A stretch of 64,000 nt of DNA from Nitrospirillum sp034653275 (GCF_034653275.1 NZ_JAYEES010000004.1:1054001-1118000), one strand, 5' to 3'; positions 1-9,120 are shown, numbered from the stretch's first letter. A program made the numbers and translations. Notes: a model not told the origin generated them from the sequence alone.

Positions 1-726
1 GGCCTGCAGGTGGCCGATGTCCACGTTCTCCACGTCCGAGCGCGCGCCGATGGTGGAATGACCGTAGTGGTGCCAAAGGTAGGCGGAGGAGTGCATGCGC
101 TCCATCAGGATGCCGACGGGGTTGTTCTCCCGCATCTCCATCTCGTTGCGCACCACCGTCATCTCGCTGTCGAGATCCTTGCGGGCGACATAGGAGTTGA
201 CCATACGGTCGGCCTCCAGGCCCAAGGCCCAGTCCAGGTAATCCTGCCGCGCGTCGAAGGTCTCGTAGTAATTGGTGCGGTCTTCCGCCGTGGTGGCGTT
301 GTTCTGGAAGCCACGCTTCTGTGTTTCCTGCGGGATGCCCTGGTGGTTGGGCGTACCCTTGAACATCATGTGTTCCAGCAGGTGGGCCATGCCCGTCTCG
401 CCATAGCCCTCCATGCGCGAGCCGACACGGTAGACGACGTTGACGGTGATGGTGGACTTGGCCTCGCTGGGGAACAGCAGCACACGCAGGCCGTTGGCCA
501 AGCGGTATTCCGTGATGCCTTCGACGCTGGCGACCCGTACCAGGGCGGGAATCTTGACTGGCGGGGTGTCCTTGAGCGTCGTGGCCTTGGTCGTCTTGGC
601 CGGGACCACCGCCCCGGATTGTTCCGCGGCACAGGCCACCGCCGGAAGAAGGACAGGCGCCATCAACGCGGACAAGGCGCAGCCGGTGGCAAGCGCCGCG
701 GCCAGGAAGGTCTTACCAGAGGCCAA
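1..726 (-). CDS. M16 family zinc peptidase, partial (C-terminus outside window)
   Basis: This is the N-terminal 242 residues of an exported M16 (pitrilysin/insulinase-like) zinc protease; the gene continues past the window edge. The inverted zinc motif HLLEH lies at residues 115-119 and is followed by the MMFKGT stretch typical of bacterial periplasmic M16 proteases. The first 35 or so residues form a signal peptide with a hydrophobic core (FLAAALATGCALSALMAPVLL) and an Ala-rich end. No ATG lies upstream in frame. I chose TTG at 726 because AAAGGGA precedes it and it gives a complete signal peptide; an internal ATG at residue 22 is the alternative. In this family such genes often sit in pairs, with an active and an inactive subunit, so a second M16 gene may follow outside the window. 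Confidence 0.88.
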   Translation of the reverse strand, partial: MASGKTFLAAALATGCALSALMAPVLLPAVACAAEQSGAVVPAKTTKATTLKDTPPVKIPALVRVASVEGITEYRLANGLRVLLFPSEAKSTITVNVVYRVGSRMEGYGETGMAHLLEHMMFKGTPNHQGIPQETQKRGFQNNATTAEDRTNYYETFDARQDYLDWALGLEADRMVNSYVARKDLDSEMTVVRNEMEMRENNPVGILMERMHSSAYLWHHYGHSTIGARSDVENVDIGHLQA

Positions 727-1086
727 AGTCGTCCCTTTCTTTCACACCCGCATTCCTTCGCACCCGGCCTTTTCAACCGGCACGGGGCGCACCACGGTGC
801 CCACCGAATGGGCAGGCCGGCCAGTGTGCACGAGGCCGCATCGTCTGGGCAGGGAATTATCAGCGCACCCGCCCGCCGCCCTGCAACGGCGGCGCGGGGC
901 CTATCCGTTGCAGGACCGCTACGTCGACCGGCCTCCCCCGAACAGCATCGGAGTCACCTCCGGCCACCCGATGGTGCTATTCAGGAAGCCGGGCTATCGT
1001 GGCGGCGACAAGCCGCTCACCATGACGGCCAACACGGCAACGGCCATGCACCGGGGCCGAACCATGACGACGAACTGGCATCCCCC
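727..1086. other. intergenic gap, no gene seen
   Basis: About 360 bases separate the divergent M16 protease and the pqiA operon. Frames that stay open here do so only because of the high GC content and read as low-complexity Arg/Pro/His-rich shadows. The promoters of both flanking genes must lie here, but I could not pick out a convincing -35/-10 pair. Confidence 0.4.
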
Positions 1087-1737
1087 GTGACCGAATCCCT
1101 GGTCGCCTGTCCTGAATGCGACGCCCTGCACGAACGGCGTGAGCTGGCGCCCGGCACCAAGGCCCGATGCGTGCGCTGCGGCGCCGTGCTCTACCGCCGC
1201 TCCTACCTGGCGCTGGACCACCAGTTGGCGCTGGTGACGGCCGCCATCCTGATCTACCTGATCGCCAACAGCTTCCCCATCGTCGATCTTGAGATCCAGG
1301 GGCGCAGCAACAGCACCACCCTGGTCGGCAGCGTGCTGGCCCTGTGGCGGGAGGGGCGGGAGATCGTGGCCGTCCTGGTCTTCGCCACCACCCAGCTGTT
1401 CCCCCTGGTGGATCTGGGCGCCCTGTTCGCCCTGCTGCTCATGATCCGGCGGGGGCGGCCGGCCCCGGCCTTCGCCCCCATCCTGCGTTTCCTGCAGGCG
1501 CTGCGGCCCTGGGGCATGATCGAGGTGTTCATGCTGGGTATCGTGGTGGCCCTGGTGAAGCTGTCCAACATGGCCGAGGTGGTGCCGGGCGTCGCGCTAT
1601 GGGCTTTCGGATTGCTGACCATCCTGCTGGCCGTCATCCTGTCGCTCGACCTGCGCAGCCTGTGGCGCGCGGGCGAACACGTCATCGTGCGGCCACGGCG
1701 TCGGCGCCTTCCGCCCAAGCAGGCGGCGCATCCATGA
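1087..1737 (+). CDS. pqiA: paraquat-inducible protein A-like membrane protein (first copy)
   Basis: An inner-membrane protein of the PqiA family, partner of the MCE protein PqiB in moving lipids between the inner and outer membranes. An N-terminal zinc-ribbon shows CxxC pairs at Cys8/Cys11 and Cys28/Cys31. About four transmembrane helices follow, including the family stretch IANSFPIVDLE. At 216 residues this is half of E. coli PqiA, which carries two such modules in one chain; the next gene supplies the other half. The start is GTG at 1087, since no ATG lies in frame nearby; the ribosome-binding site is weak. The stop overlaps the next start as ATGA, so translation is probably coupled. Confidence 0.85.
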   Translation: MTESLVACPECDALHERRELAPGTKARCVRCGAVLYRRSYLALDHQLALVTAAILIYLIANSFPIVDLEIQGRSNSTTLVGSVLALWREGREIVAVLVFATTQLFPLVDLGALFALLLMIRRGRPAPAFAPILRFLQALRPWGMIEVFMLGIVVALVKLSNMAEVVPGVALWAFGLLTILLAVILSLDLRSLWRAGEHVIVRPRRRRLPPKQAAHP

Positions 1738-2453
1738 GCGCGGCCTCGACCTCCCCTTCTTCCGAACCCCGCGTGACCACGGCGGCGCAAGCGGGCTTGG
1801 TCGCCTGTCCACACTGCCATCTGGTCTGTCGCGACACAATCGCCAGGGGTGGGCACGGGCAGGGCCGCGTCCGCTGCCCCCGGTGCGCCGGGCGCCTGCA
1901 CCCGCGCAAGGTGGACAGCCTGTCGCGCACCTGGGCGCTGCTGATCGCGGCCGCCATCCTGTACATCCCGGCCAACGCCTTCCCGGTGATGCAGACCTCC
2001 ACCCTGCTCAGCACCCAGAGCGACACCATCCTGTCCGGCATCCTCTACTTCTGGAACACCGGCTCGCCCGAGCTGGCGGTGCTGATCTTCACCGTCAGCA
2101 TCCTGGTGCCGCTGCTGAAGCTGGCGACGCTCAGCACGCTGGCCGTATCCATCCAGCGCGGCGCGCGGGGCCGGGCCGACCAGCGCGCCCGCCTTTACCG
2201 CATCGTCGAGTTCGTCGGCCGCTGGTCCATGCTGGATGTGTTCGTCGTGGCCCTGATGGTGGGCCTGGTGCATTTCCAGGGATTGGCCGTCATCCAGGCC
2301 GGCCCGGGTGCCGCCGCCTTCGGCGCCGTGGTGGTGCTGACCATGCTGGCCGCCCACAGCTTCGACCCCCGCATGATCTGGGATCGCGCCCGCCACCCGC
2401 GCGGGGAGCGCCCGCCCAAGAAACGACTAGCCTTCGGGACCCGCCATGGCTGA
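1734..2453 (+). CDS. pqiA: paraquat-inducible protein A-like membrane protein (second copy)
   Basis: Second PqiA module (239 residues), paralogous to the gene just upstream. Zinc-ribbon CxxC pairs lie at Cys25/Cys28 and Cys48/Cys51, followed by about four membrane helices starting with a segment ending IPANAFPVMQT, which matches IANSFPIVDLE of the first copy. It overlaps the preceding gene by 4 bases and the following pqiB by 8. The two single-module genes together correspond to the double-module PqiA of enterobacteria, so they probably form one membrane unit that works with PqiB. The role in lipid trafficking is inferred from the family and the operon. Confidence 0.87.
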   Translation: MSAASTSPSSEPRVTTAAQAGLVACPHCHLVCRDTIARGGHGQGRVRCPRCAGRLHPRKVDSLSRTWALLIAAAILYIPANAFPVMQTSTLLSTQSDTILSGILYFWNTGSPELAVLIFTVSILVPLLKLATLSTLAVSIQRGARGRADQRARLYRIVEFVGRWSMLDVFVVALMVGLVHFQGLAVIQAGPGAAAFGAVVVLTMLAAHSFDPRMIWDRARHPRGERPPKKRLAFGTRHG

Positions 2454-4083
2454 AACCCCGCCCCCCGCCCCCCACCAGGACGATCTGCCGGAACCGGTGG
2501 TGGATTCGGGTCGCCGCTGGATCCCATCGCTGGTGTGGCTGATCCCGGCCATCGCCGCCATCGTGGGCCTGACCCTGGTGGTGAAGACGGTTTGGATGAA
2601 AGGCCCCAGCATCACCATCAGCTTCCTGACGGCGGACGGCATCGAGCCAGGCAAGACCAAGGTGAAGTTCAAGGACGTGGACATCGGCGAGGTGAAAGGC
2701 GTCACGCTGACCGACGACCACGCCCGCGTGCTGGTGACGGTGGAGCTGACCAAGGACGCCAAAGGCTTCGCCGTGGACGACAGCCGCTTCTGGGTGGTGC
2801 GCCCGCGTTTCGCCGAGACGGGCGTTTCCGGCCTGAACACCCTGCTGTCGGGGTCCTACATCGGTGTCGACGCCGGCAAGTCGGACAACCAGCGCAAGGA
2901 ATTCACCGGGCTGGAGGATCCGCCCGTGGTGGCCTCCGACGTGCCGGGGCAGCGCTATGTCCTGCACACCGACGACATCGGCTCGCTGGCCGCCGGATCG
3001 CCCGTCTACTACAAGCGCATCCCCGTGGGCCATGTCGAGCGCTACACCCTGGATGAGGACGGACGCCACATCACCCTGCACGTCTTCATCAAGTCGCCCT
3101 ATGATCATTTCATCACCAAGGACAGCAAATTCTGGCACGCCAGCGGCGTCGACGTGCGCATCGACGGCTCGGGCCTGAAGGTGGACACCGAGGCGCTGGC
3201 CACCATCCTGATGGGCGGCATCGCCTTCGAGGATCCGCCGGACACGCCCATGACCCCGGCGGCGGCCGGCAGCCAGTTCTGGCTGGCCGCCAACCATGTC
3301 GACGCGATGAAGGCGCCGGAGGGCTACCACGTCGCCATGGTGATGCGCTTCCACCAGTCCATCCGTGGGCTGACCGTGGGCGCGCCGGTGGATTTCCGCG
3401 GGGTGGAGATCGGCAACGTCACCGGGGTGGGCATCGACTACGACCCGGCCAGCCAGGACTTCACCTCCCGCGTCATGGTCAACATCTTCCCCGATCGCCT
3501 GGCCTCGTTCGAGCAGACGCTGCCGCCGGAAAGCGAGCGGGCCGCCCGGATGCAGCGCTTGGCGGAGCTGGTAAGCCGCGGCCTGCGCGCCCAGCTGCGC
3601 ACCGGCAGCTTCCTGACCGGGCAGCTGTACGTGGCGGTGGACTTCATGCCCAAGGCGCCGCCGGTGCCGTTCAACCCCAACACCGATCCGGTGGAGCTGC
3701 CCACCGTGCCTGGCGATCTGGAGGAGCTGTACCAGAAGGTGCAGGAGATCGTGGCCAAGCTGGACAAGATCCCCTTCGACGCCATCGGCGAGAACGCGCG
3801 CAAGGCCCTGGCCAGCGTGGACGGCGCCACCCGCCATATCGACGAGCTGGTGCAGCATGCCGACCACGACGTGCTGCCGGAAATCCGTGACAGCCTGAAG
3901 CAGATGGAACAGACCCTGGCCGCCACCCAGGCCAGCGTCGCCCCCGACGCCCCCCTGCAGCAGGACACCCGCCAGGCCCTGAAGGGCGTCATGGACGCCA
4001 CCCGGTCCCTGAAAGCGTTGAGCGACAGCCTGGAACGCCACCCGGAATCCCTGGTGCGCGGCCGGAAGGACAAGGACGAATGA
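2446..4083 (+). CDS. pqiB: intermembrane transport protein PqiB (MCE domains)
   Basis: An MCE-family protein (545 residues) that in PqiB homologues stacks hexameric MCE rings into a tube across the periplasm for lipid transfer. One N-terminal transmembrane helix lies at about residues 27-47. Three MCE repeats follow at roughly 53-140, 168-230 and 285-390; each has the G.V.G...... core (for example KFKDVDIGEVKGV and DFRGVEIGNVTGV). The C-terminal 120 residues are predicted alpha-helical, with heptad-like spacing. The start ATG overlaps pqiA by 8 bases and the stop overlaps pqiC by 4, giving a tightly coupled pqiA-pqiA-pqiB-pqiC operon. Confidence 0.93.
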   Translation: MAETPPPAPHQDDLPEPVVDSGRRWIPSLVWLIPAIAAIVGLTLVVKTVWMKGPSITISFLTADGIEPGKTKVKFKDVDIGEVKGVTLTDDHARVLVTVELTKDAKGFAVDDSRFWVVRPRFAETGVSGLNTLLSGSYIGVDAGKSDNQRKEFTGLEDPPVVASDVPGQRYVLHTDDIGSLAAGSPVYYKRIPVGHVERYTLDEDGRHITLHVFIKSPYDHFITKDSKFWHASGVDVRIDGSGLKVDTEALATILMGGIAFEDPPDTPMTPAAAGSQFWLAANHVDAMKAPEGYHVAMVMRFHQSIRGLTVGAPVDFRGVEIGNVTGVGIDYDPASQDFTSRVMVNIFPDRLASFEQTLPPESERAARMQRLAELVSRGLRAQLRTGSFLTGQLYVAVDFMPKAPPVPFNPNTDPVELPTVPGDLEELYQKVQEIVAKLDKIPFDAIGENARKALASVDGATRHIDELVQHADHDVLPEIRDSLKQMEQTLAATQASVAPDAPLQQDTRQALKGVMDATRSLKALSDSLERHPESLVRGRKDKDE

Positions 4084-4739
4084 GCACGAACCCCACCCCC
4101 TTCCCCCGTTCCCTTTCCGCCCTCGCCGGCCTGACGGGCCTGGTCCTGCTGGCCGGCTGCGGCGGTTCCACCCCCATCCGCTACCACGCGCTGGCCCCGC
4201 AGCCGACCGACGCGCCCGTGACCGGCAGCGCGCGTATGCTGGTGGAGGTCCTGCCCGTGACGGTGCCGGAGCGGCTGAACCGCACCCAGCTGGTGCTGAC
4301 CGACGCCGGCGGCCGGCTGGACGTGCGCGACGACGACCGCTGGGCCGCCCCGGTGGCGGACGAGATGCGGCTGGCGTTGGCCAACGCCCTGTGGCAGCGG
4401 CTGCGCGCCACCGACATCTACCAGGCGCCCGTGGCCCCCGCCCCCAACGGCCCGCCGCAGTACCGGCTGGCGCTGCGCATCGAGCGGTTCGACGCCACCC
4501 CCGGCGGCACCGCCGTGGTGGATGGCAGCTGGACCATGCGCCGCCTGCCGCAGGGTGCCGCGTCCACCTGCCGCGCCGGCTTCAGCCTGCCCGTGACCGC
4601 CGCCACGCCCGACGCGGCCGCCGCCGCCCTGTCCAATGGCGCGGCGCAACTGGCCGCCGCCGTGGCCGACAGCCTATCGCGCCTGGACCAGGCGCCACCC
4701 GGCGCCATGCCCGCCCCCTGCGCCGGCGGCGAGGGCTGA
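4080..4739 (+). CDS. pqiC: PqiC-like outer-membrane lipoprotein
   Basis: A 219-residue lipoprotein of the PqiC/ABC-type transport auxiliary family, expected to anchor the PqiB tube at the outer membrane. A signal peptide ends in the lipobox LAGC with the lipidated Cys27, followed by GGSTPIRYHAL, the usual mature start (xxYYxL-like). The rest is a mixed alpha/beta domain with the family pattern LVEVLPVTVPERLNRTQLV. The gene overlaps pqiB by 4 bases and ends the operon; about 220 non-coding bases follow before the chemoreceptor. Confidence 0.88.
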   Translation: MSTNPTPFPRSLSALAGLTGLVLLAGCGGSTPIRYHALAPQPTDAPVTGSARMLVEVLPVTVPERLNRTQLVLTDAGGRLDVRDDDRWAAPVADEMRLALANALWQRLRATDIYQAPVAPAPNGPPQYRLALRIERFDATPGGTAVVDGSWTMRRLPQGAASTCRAGFSLPVTAATPDAAAAALSNGAAQLAAAVADSLSRLDQAPPGAMPAPCAGGEG

Positions 4740-4957
4740 GAGCAGAGGTTTGACAGGATTTGAGACCCTACCCCATAGCATAGTTCCGCACTTTACCGTT
4801 CCTTAATATGCTTAACGGAGTATTCGCCTTAATGGCGCCGTCTGTCGTTAAGTCCTCAAGGCTCTTCTTGCACGGGGGTACGCGACGGCGATGGCGCCTC
4901 GATCTTGGGGGACGCCCGCGTCGGGCGCCCCGGCTAGGGTGAGGAGCCTCGAAGGCC

Positions 4958-6637
4958 ATGAAAAACCTGTCCATCCGCCACAAGGTGATCCTGGCGTTCT
5001 GCGCCGTACTGGCCGTCACGCTGATCCTGGGCGTGGTCGCCATGATGCAGGCCGCGCGCATGAACGCCTCCGCGATGGACATCCGTGACGACTGGTTGCC
5101 CTCGACCCGCGCGGTGGGACAGATCGTCCAGGCGACGGAACGCTTCCGCTCGCTGGAAGGCTCCTACCTGCTGGTCAAGGAACCGGCCATGCGGGAAGAG
5201 GTGGAGAAGCGCTTCGCCGCCACCCTGGCGGACTTTGACAAATCCTGGACGGCCTACCAGCCGCTGATCGGCGCCGGCGAGGAACGCGCGGCGGCGGACG
5301 ACATCCAGCGCACCTGGAAGATCTATCTCGGCATGCATGACAAGCTGCTGGCCACCGCCCACGACGGCAAGATGGATGAGGCGGTCGCCTCCTTCCGGGG
5401 GGAGATGATCGACAACTTCACAAAGCTGCGCCAGGCCCTGAAGGCCGACGCCGACATCAACATGAAGGGCGCGGACGAGGCCGCCAAGGCCAACCGTGAC
5501 AGCTACCAGACCGCCAAGACGGTGGTCATCGGCGCGCTGATCCTGTCGCTGGCCCTGGGTGGCCTGGCCGGCTTCGCGCTGATCCGCCTGGTGTCCAAGC
5601 CGCTGGACGACATGACGGGCGCCATGGGTCGCCTGGCCGACCATGACCTGTCCGTCCAGATTCCTGGCGCCGACCGTCTGGATGAGATCGGCCGCATGGC
5701 CGCCGCCGTCGCCGTCTTCCGCGACAGCATGATCCGCGCCGACGAGTTGGCGGAGCAGGCCCGGGAGGAACAGCTGCGCCGCGAGGCCCGCGTGCGCCTG
5801 CGCGAGCAGTACATCGAGGAGTTCGACAAGGTTTCGAGCGAATTGGTGAACTTCGTCGCCCACGCCTCGGAGGAACTGGGCCAGACGGCCGGCCGTCTGA
5901 CCCAGATCGTGGATGGCAACCGCCGCCAGGTGCAGGCCGTGGCCACCGGCGCGGAGGAAGCGTCCACCAACGTGCAGACCGTGGCCGCCGCGACCGAGGA
6001 ACTGACCGCCTCCATCGGGGAGATCAGCCGCCAGGCCCTGCAGTCCGCCACGGTGGCCGATGAGGCCGTGCGCCAGGCCGAAGAGACCGACGCCACCGTC
6101 AACGGCTTGGCCGAGGGCGCCCAGCGCATCGAGGCGGTGATCAGCCTGATCCGCGAGATCGCCAGCCAGACCAACCTGCTGGCGCTGAACGCCACCATCG
6201 AGGCGGCCCGGGCGGGCGAGGCCGGCAAGGGCTTCGCCGTCGTCGCCACCGAGGTCAAGGCCCTGGCCAACCAGACCGCCAAGGCGACCGAGGACATTGG
6301 CGCCCAGGTGGCCGCCATCCAGCAGGAGACGACGGACGCCGTCAGCGCCATCCGCCAGATCCAGTCCACCATCCGCGATATCGGCGCCGGCACCTCCGTC
6401 ATCGCCGCCGCGGTGGAGGAACAGGGGGCGGCCACGCGGGAGATCACCCGCAACGTGAGCGAGGCTTCCAAGGGCACGGTGCTGGTCTCCAACAACATCG
6501 GCGCCGTGGCGGAGGCCTCGGAAGAGACCGCCGCCGCCTCGGTCCAGGTGCTGGGCGCCTCGCAAAGCCTGGCCAAGGAATTGGCCCGCCTGCAGGAGGC
6601 AGTGGCCGACTTCTTCGCCAAGCTGCGCGCCGCCTGA
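4958..6637 (+). CDS. methyl-accepting chemotaxis protein (4HB sensor)
   Basis: A transmembrane chemoreceptor of 559 residues. Membrane helices lie at about residues 8-30 and 187-210 and enclose a periplasmic four-helix-bundle sensor (30-186). A HAMP domain covers about 211-263 and the cytoplasmic signalling domain 320-550. The conserved hairpin tip that binds CheA/CheW starts IASQTNLLALNATIEAARAG at residues 401-420. No C-terminal NWxxF-type pentapeptide is present, so CheR tethering is not expected. The ligand cannot be told from sequence. Upstream at 4750-4755 there is a perfect TTGACA hexamer, but the matching -10 is poor. A hairpin at 6646-6680 follows the stop. Confidence 0.95.
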   Translation: MKNLSIRHKVILAFCAVLAVTLILGVVAMMQAARMNASAMDIRDDWLPSTRAVGQIVQATERFRSLEGSYLLVKEPAMREEVEKRFAATLADFDKSWTAYQPLIGAGEERAAADDIQRTWKIYLGMHDKLLATAHDGKMDEAVASFRGEMIDNFTKLRQALKADADINMKGADEAAKANRDSYQTAKTVVIGALILSLALGGLAGFALIRLVSKPLDDMTGAMGRLADHDLSVQIPGADRLDEIGRMAAAVAVFRDSMIRADELAEQAREEQLRREARVRLREQYIEEFDKVSSELVNFVAHASEELGQTAGRLTQIVDGNRRQVQAVATGAEEASTNVQTVAAATEELTASIGEISRQALQSATVADEAVRQAEETDATVNGLAEGAQRIEAVISLIREIASQTNLLALNATIEAARAGEAGKGFAVVATEVKALANQTAKATEDIGAQVAAIQQETTDAVSAIRQIQSTIRDIGAGTSVIAAAVEEQGAATREITRNVSEASKGTVLVSNNIGAVAEASEETAAASVQVLGASQSLAKELARLQEAVADFFAKLRAA

Positions 6638-6645
6638 CGCCAAGA

Positions 6646-6680
6646 CCAGGCCGGGCGGCGGACCACCGCGCCCGGCCTGG
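6646..6680. terminator. GC-rich hairpin between convergent genes
   Basis: A perfect 12-bp inverted repeat (CCAGGCCGGGCG at 6646-6657, its complement at 6669-6680) with an 11-base loop lies between the convergent chemoreceptor and DUF3833 genes. No T-tract follows on either strand, so it may work as a weak or Rho-assisted bidirectional terminator. Confidence 0.5.
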
Positions 6681-6695
6681 CCCCGGCCCCTCCCC

Positions 6696-7256
6696 TTATC
6701 CTGGCCCGTGCTGGGCGGACATCGCCGGGGCCTTCTGGAAGAAGATGCTGACCGACCCGATTTCGACGCCCCATTTGGTGACGTGGGCCCGGTTCAGCAA
6801 AACGCCGCCGGGTTGCAGGAACATCCAGTCATCGAAGGCGACGCGCATGGTGCCGTCGCCGACCTTGAGGTCAAGGCGGTAGGCCCAGTTGAAGGCGTTG
6901 CCCGACGCGACACCGCGCGCCACACCCACGACGTCGCCGGCCGTCCCCTCATAACGGTCAGGCGCCACCCGCCACACCGTCCACGTCCGCTCCTCCCGCT
7001 CGCCGTCGTTGTACAGGAAGCGTTCGTGCAGGATCAGGGCGCCGTCATCCTGGCGGGTGCCGTCGATATCGACCGTGAATTGGCGGCGCACCTTGCCGAA
7101 CCGGTCCTCGAACAATCCCCAGGCCTTGGTATGGCCGGTGAAGTAATCCTCCAGGACCAGGGGCGGCGTGCCGTTCGCGAAATCCCCCGGGGTCATGCCG
7201 GCGCACCCGGTGAACAGGGGCGCGCACAGCAGCATGGCGCAAATCCGTCTCCACAT
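6696..7256 (-). CDS. DUF3833-like lipoprotein
   Basis: A 186-residue lipoprotein that matches the DUF3833 family as I recall it: a small lipocalin-like beta barrel of unknown function. The signal peptide ends in a lipobox with Cys18 (LFTGC). The mature part has repeated beta-strand pairs (FGKVRRQFTVDIDGTRQ, VWRVAPDRYEGTAGDVVG, MRVAFDDWMFLQPGGVLLNR), with the DDWM and LLNRA signatures. The start ATG at 7256 is preceded by GGGTCGGAG; a longer frame to 7304 would add 16 residues before the signal peptide and is unlikely. It stands alone, converging on the chemoreceptor gene. Confidence 0.8.
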   Translation of the reverse strand: MWRRICAMLLCAPLFTGCAGMTPGDFANGTPPLVLEDYFTGHTKAWGLFEDRFGKVRRQFTVDIDGTRQDDGALILHERFLYNDGEREERTWTVWRVAPDRYEGTAGDVVGVARGVASGNAFNWAYRLDLKVGDGTMRVAFDDWMFLQPGGVLLNRAHVTKWGVEIGSVSIFFQKAPAMSAQHGPG

Positions 7257-7434
7257 CTCCGACCCTTTCCCAGGCGTGACCCGGGGCCCCGTCGTCCCCG
7301 GCACCGTAAGGTACGGCGGCCATCGGGCGGCGGATCACGGCCGGACCTGGCGGCCGGTGGCCAAGCGGTCCTTTCCCACGGTGCCGGGGATGCGGATGAT
7401 CACGGCGGGGCGTCACATTCCACTTGGGGGCTTC

Positions 7435-8544
7435 ATGAAACGCATCCGCCGTTCGTCCATCGGCCTTGTCCTGGTTCTTGGCGGCTTGGTCGCCGCCGGG
7501 GTTCTTCCGGCCAAGGCCGACGCGTCCGATTACCATCCGGCCTTCCAGCCTGATCGGTTGAAGGGGCCGCCGCCGGGCAAGGCCAACGAGGTGCTGGTCC
7601 TGGGAACGCCGCATCTGTCGGGGTTCAAGGACGACCCCCGGCCTGACATGCTGGAACCGTTGCTGACCCGCCTCGCGGCCTGGCACCCCACCGCCATCGC
7701 CACCGAAAGCCTCTCCGGCCTGCAATGTGACAGCCTGCGCCGCTATCCGGCCCGTTACGCGTCGACCGTCCAGGATTATTGTCCGGACACGACCGCCGCC
7801 GCGCAGGCCACGGGGCTCGACGTGCCCGCGGCGACCGCCGAGGCCGAACGCCTGCTGGCGGCCTGGCCGGCCATGCCCACCCCCGCCGACCGCCGGCACC
7901 TGGCGGCCGTCTTCCTGGCGGCGGGGGAGCCAGCCTCCGCCCTGGTGCAGTGGCTGCGCCTTGAACCGGCCGAGCGGCGGGAGGGGGACGGCCTGACGGC
8001 GGAGCTGGCCGCCAAGCTGGACACGCTGAAGAACCGGCGCAACGAGACCTATCTGGTCGCCGCCCCGCTGGCGGCACGGCTGGGCCTGGAGCGGGTGTGG
8101 AGCGTCGACGACCACACCGCCGACACGCCCGACCCGGTCGACCCCGACGCCTACGCGGCCGCGATCACCAAGGCTTGGGACAATCCGGCCTCCAAGGCCC
8201 GCAAGGCGGAAGACCAGCGGCTGGAAGCCGACCTGCCCAAGCCCGATGGCCTGCTGACGATGTACCGGGCGTACAACGCGCCGACGGCCCCGCTGGTGAC
8301 CTACCGGTCCGACTTCGGCGCCGCCCTCATGGAGCCGTCGCCCCAGGCGTTCGGCAGAGGCTATGTCGGCTATTGGGAAACCCGCAATCTGCGCATGGTC
8401 GCGAACATTCGCGACGTGCTGGGCCAGCATCCGGGCACGCGCCTGCTGGCGATCGTCGGCGCTTCTCACAAAGGCTATTACGAGGCCTACCTGAACCAGA
8501 TGCACGATGTGCACCTGGTGGATTCAAGCGCCGTGCTGCGGTAG
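7435..8544 (+). CDS. exported DUF5694/TraB-like protein of unknown function
   Basis: A 369-residue exported protein. A signal peptide (MKRIRRSS then a hydrophobic stretch ending VLPAKADA) precedes a domain that begins VLVLGTPHLS and ends with LLAIVGASHKGYYEAYL. This pairing of an N-terminal G-x-x-H and a C-terminal G-x-x-H motif is that of the TraB/DUF5694 (EreA/ChaN-like) fold, thought to be hydrolytic but uncharacterised here. The start ATG at 7435 follows GGGGG at a proper distance and begins the signal peptide. It is divergent from the DUF3833 gene. The family assignment is from motif memory; the function is not known. Confidence 0.75.
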   Translation: MKRIRRSSIGLVLVLGGLVAAGVLPAKADASDYHPAFQPDRLKGPPPGKANEVLVLGTPHLSGFKDDPRPDMLEPLLTRLAAWHPTAIATESLSGLQCDSLRRYPARYASTVQDYCPDTTAAAQATGLDVPAATAEAERLLAAWPAMPTPADRRHLAAVFLAAGEPASALVQWLRLEPAERREGDGLTAELAAKLDTLKNRRNETYLVAAPLAARLGLERVWSVDDHTADTPDPVDPDAYAAAITKAWDNPASKARKAEDQRLEADLPKPDGLLTMYRAYNAPTAPLVTYRSDFGAALMEPSPQAFGRGYVGYWETRNLRMVANIRDVLGQHPGTRLLAIVGASHKGYYEAYLNQMHDVHLVDSSAVLR

Positions 8545-8612
8545 GGGATGGGCGAGGCCGCTTGACACGCCGGCCGCCCTAAGCGCAATTCACTGATTTT
8601 CTTGGAAGAAAA

Positions 8613-8688
8613 TGGTGCCCAGGGGCGGAATTGAACCACCGACACGGGGATTTTCAGTCCCCTGCTCTACCAACTGAGCTACCTGGGC
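8613..8688 (-). tRNA. tRNA-Phe (GAA)
   Basis: A 76-base tRNA with a genome-encoded CCA end (TGG on the plus strand at 8613-8615). The acceptor stem pairs GCCCAGG with CCTGGGC. The D-loop contains AGCTCAGTTGGTAGAGC, the anticodon stem-loop is GGGGA CTGAAAA TCCCC with anticodon GAA at 8653-8655, and the T-arm has GGTTCAATTCC. All invariant positions are as expected. Just downstream, at 8597-8612, is the 16-base palindrome TTTTCTTGGAAGAAAA, which may act in 3' processing or termination. Confidence 0.98.
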
Positions 8689-8786
8689 ATCCAGAGGAGC
8701 CTAGCGGACGCTAAGCCCCTGATCTCGCGTGGGTTTTTGTGACCCGTTGCCGTGGCGTTGGCGTCCGCGGCGCGTCGAGGTGGCTG

Positions 8787-8815
8787 TATGTAGACAAGTC
8801 CGGCGGGCTTGTCCA
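8787..8815 (-). promoter_or_regulatory. putative promoter of tRNA-Phe
   Basis: On the minus strand TGGACA (8815-8810) is followed after exactly 17 bases by TACATA (8792-8787). Transcription would start near 8780, about 90 bases before the tRNA 5' end. The spacing is ideal and the hexamers match the housekeeping consensus at 5/6 and 4/6 positions. Confidence 0.5.
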
Positions 8816-8896
8816 GCCTGTTGTTTCGATCTTTTTCAGATTTTTTTTAGGTGACTGATTTCACTTGTGGATTTCCAGATATGCGGGTGCCGGCAC

Positions 8897-9109
8897 CTAG
8901 TCGCGGTCCGCCCCGGGGGCGGTTTCGCCGTCCTCGTCCGTCTCCTCGGTCACGGGCACGCGGTAGCTTTCGTTCAGCCAGCGGCCCAGGTCGACATCGG
9001 CGCAGCGGGGGGAGCAGAAGGGCTTCACCTCGGGCGCCGGTGGCCGGCCGCAGATGGGGCAGGCGGCGCGGGACTTGCGGGGCTTCAGGGGAATCGGTTC
9101 GTCGGTCAT
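8897..9109 (-). CDS. yacG: DNA gyrase inhibitor YacG (zinc protein)
   Basis: A small zinc-ribbon protein of the YacG family (70 residues), shown in E. coli to bind GyrB and inhibit gyrase. The four zinc ligands are the CPICGRP and FCSPRCADVD pairs, followed by the family motif DLGRWLNESYRVP. The C-terminus is acidic. I used ATG at 9109; a GTG at 9124, which overlaps the RNase stop by 4 bases, would add five residues. It is the last gene of the infA-maf-RNase G-yacG block, an arrangement common in alphaproteobacteria. Confidence 0.9.
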   Translation of the reverse strand: MTDEPIPLKPRKSRAACPICGRPPAPEVKPFCSPRCADVDLGRWLNESYRVPVTEETDEDGETAPGADRD

Positions 9110-9120
9110 GGCAGCACCAC

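Noticed and set aside
8597..8612. Palindrome TTTTCTTGGAAGAAAA next to tRNA-Phe as an attachment site
   Set aside because: No integrase or duplicated tRNA end is present; it is more simply a 3' end element.
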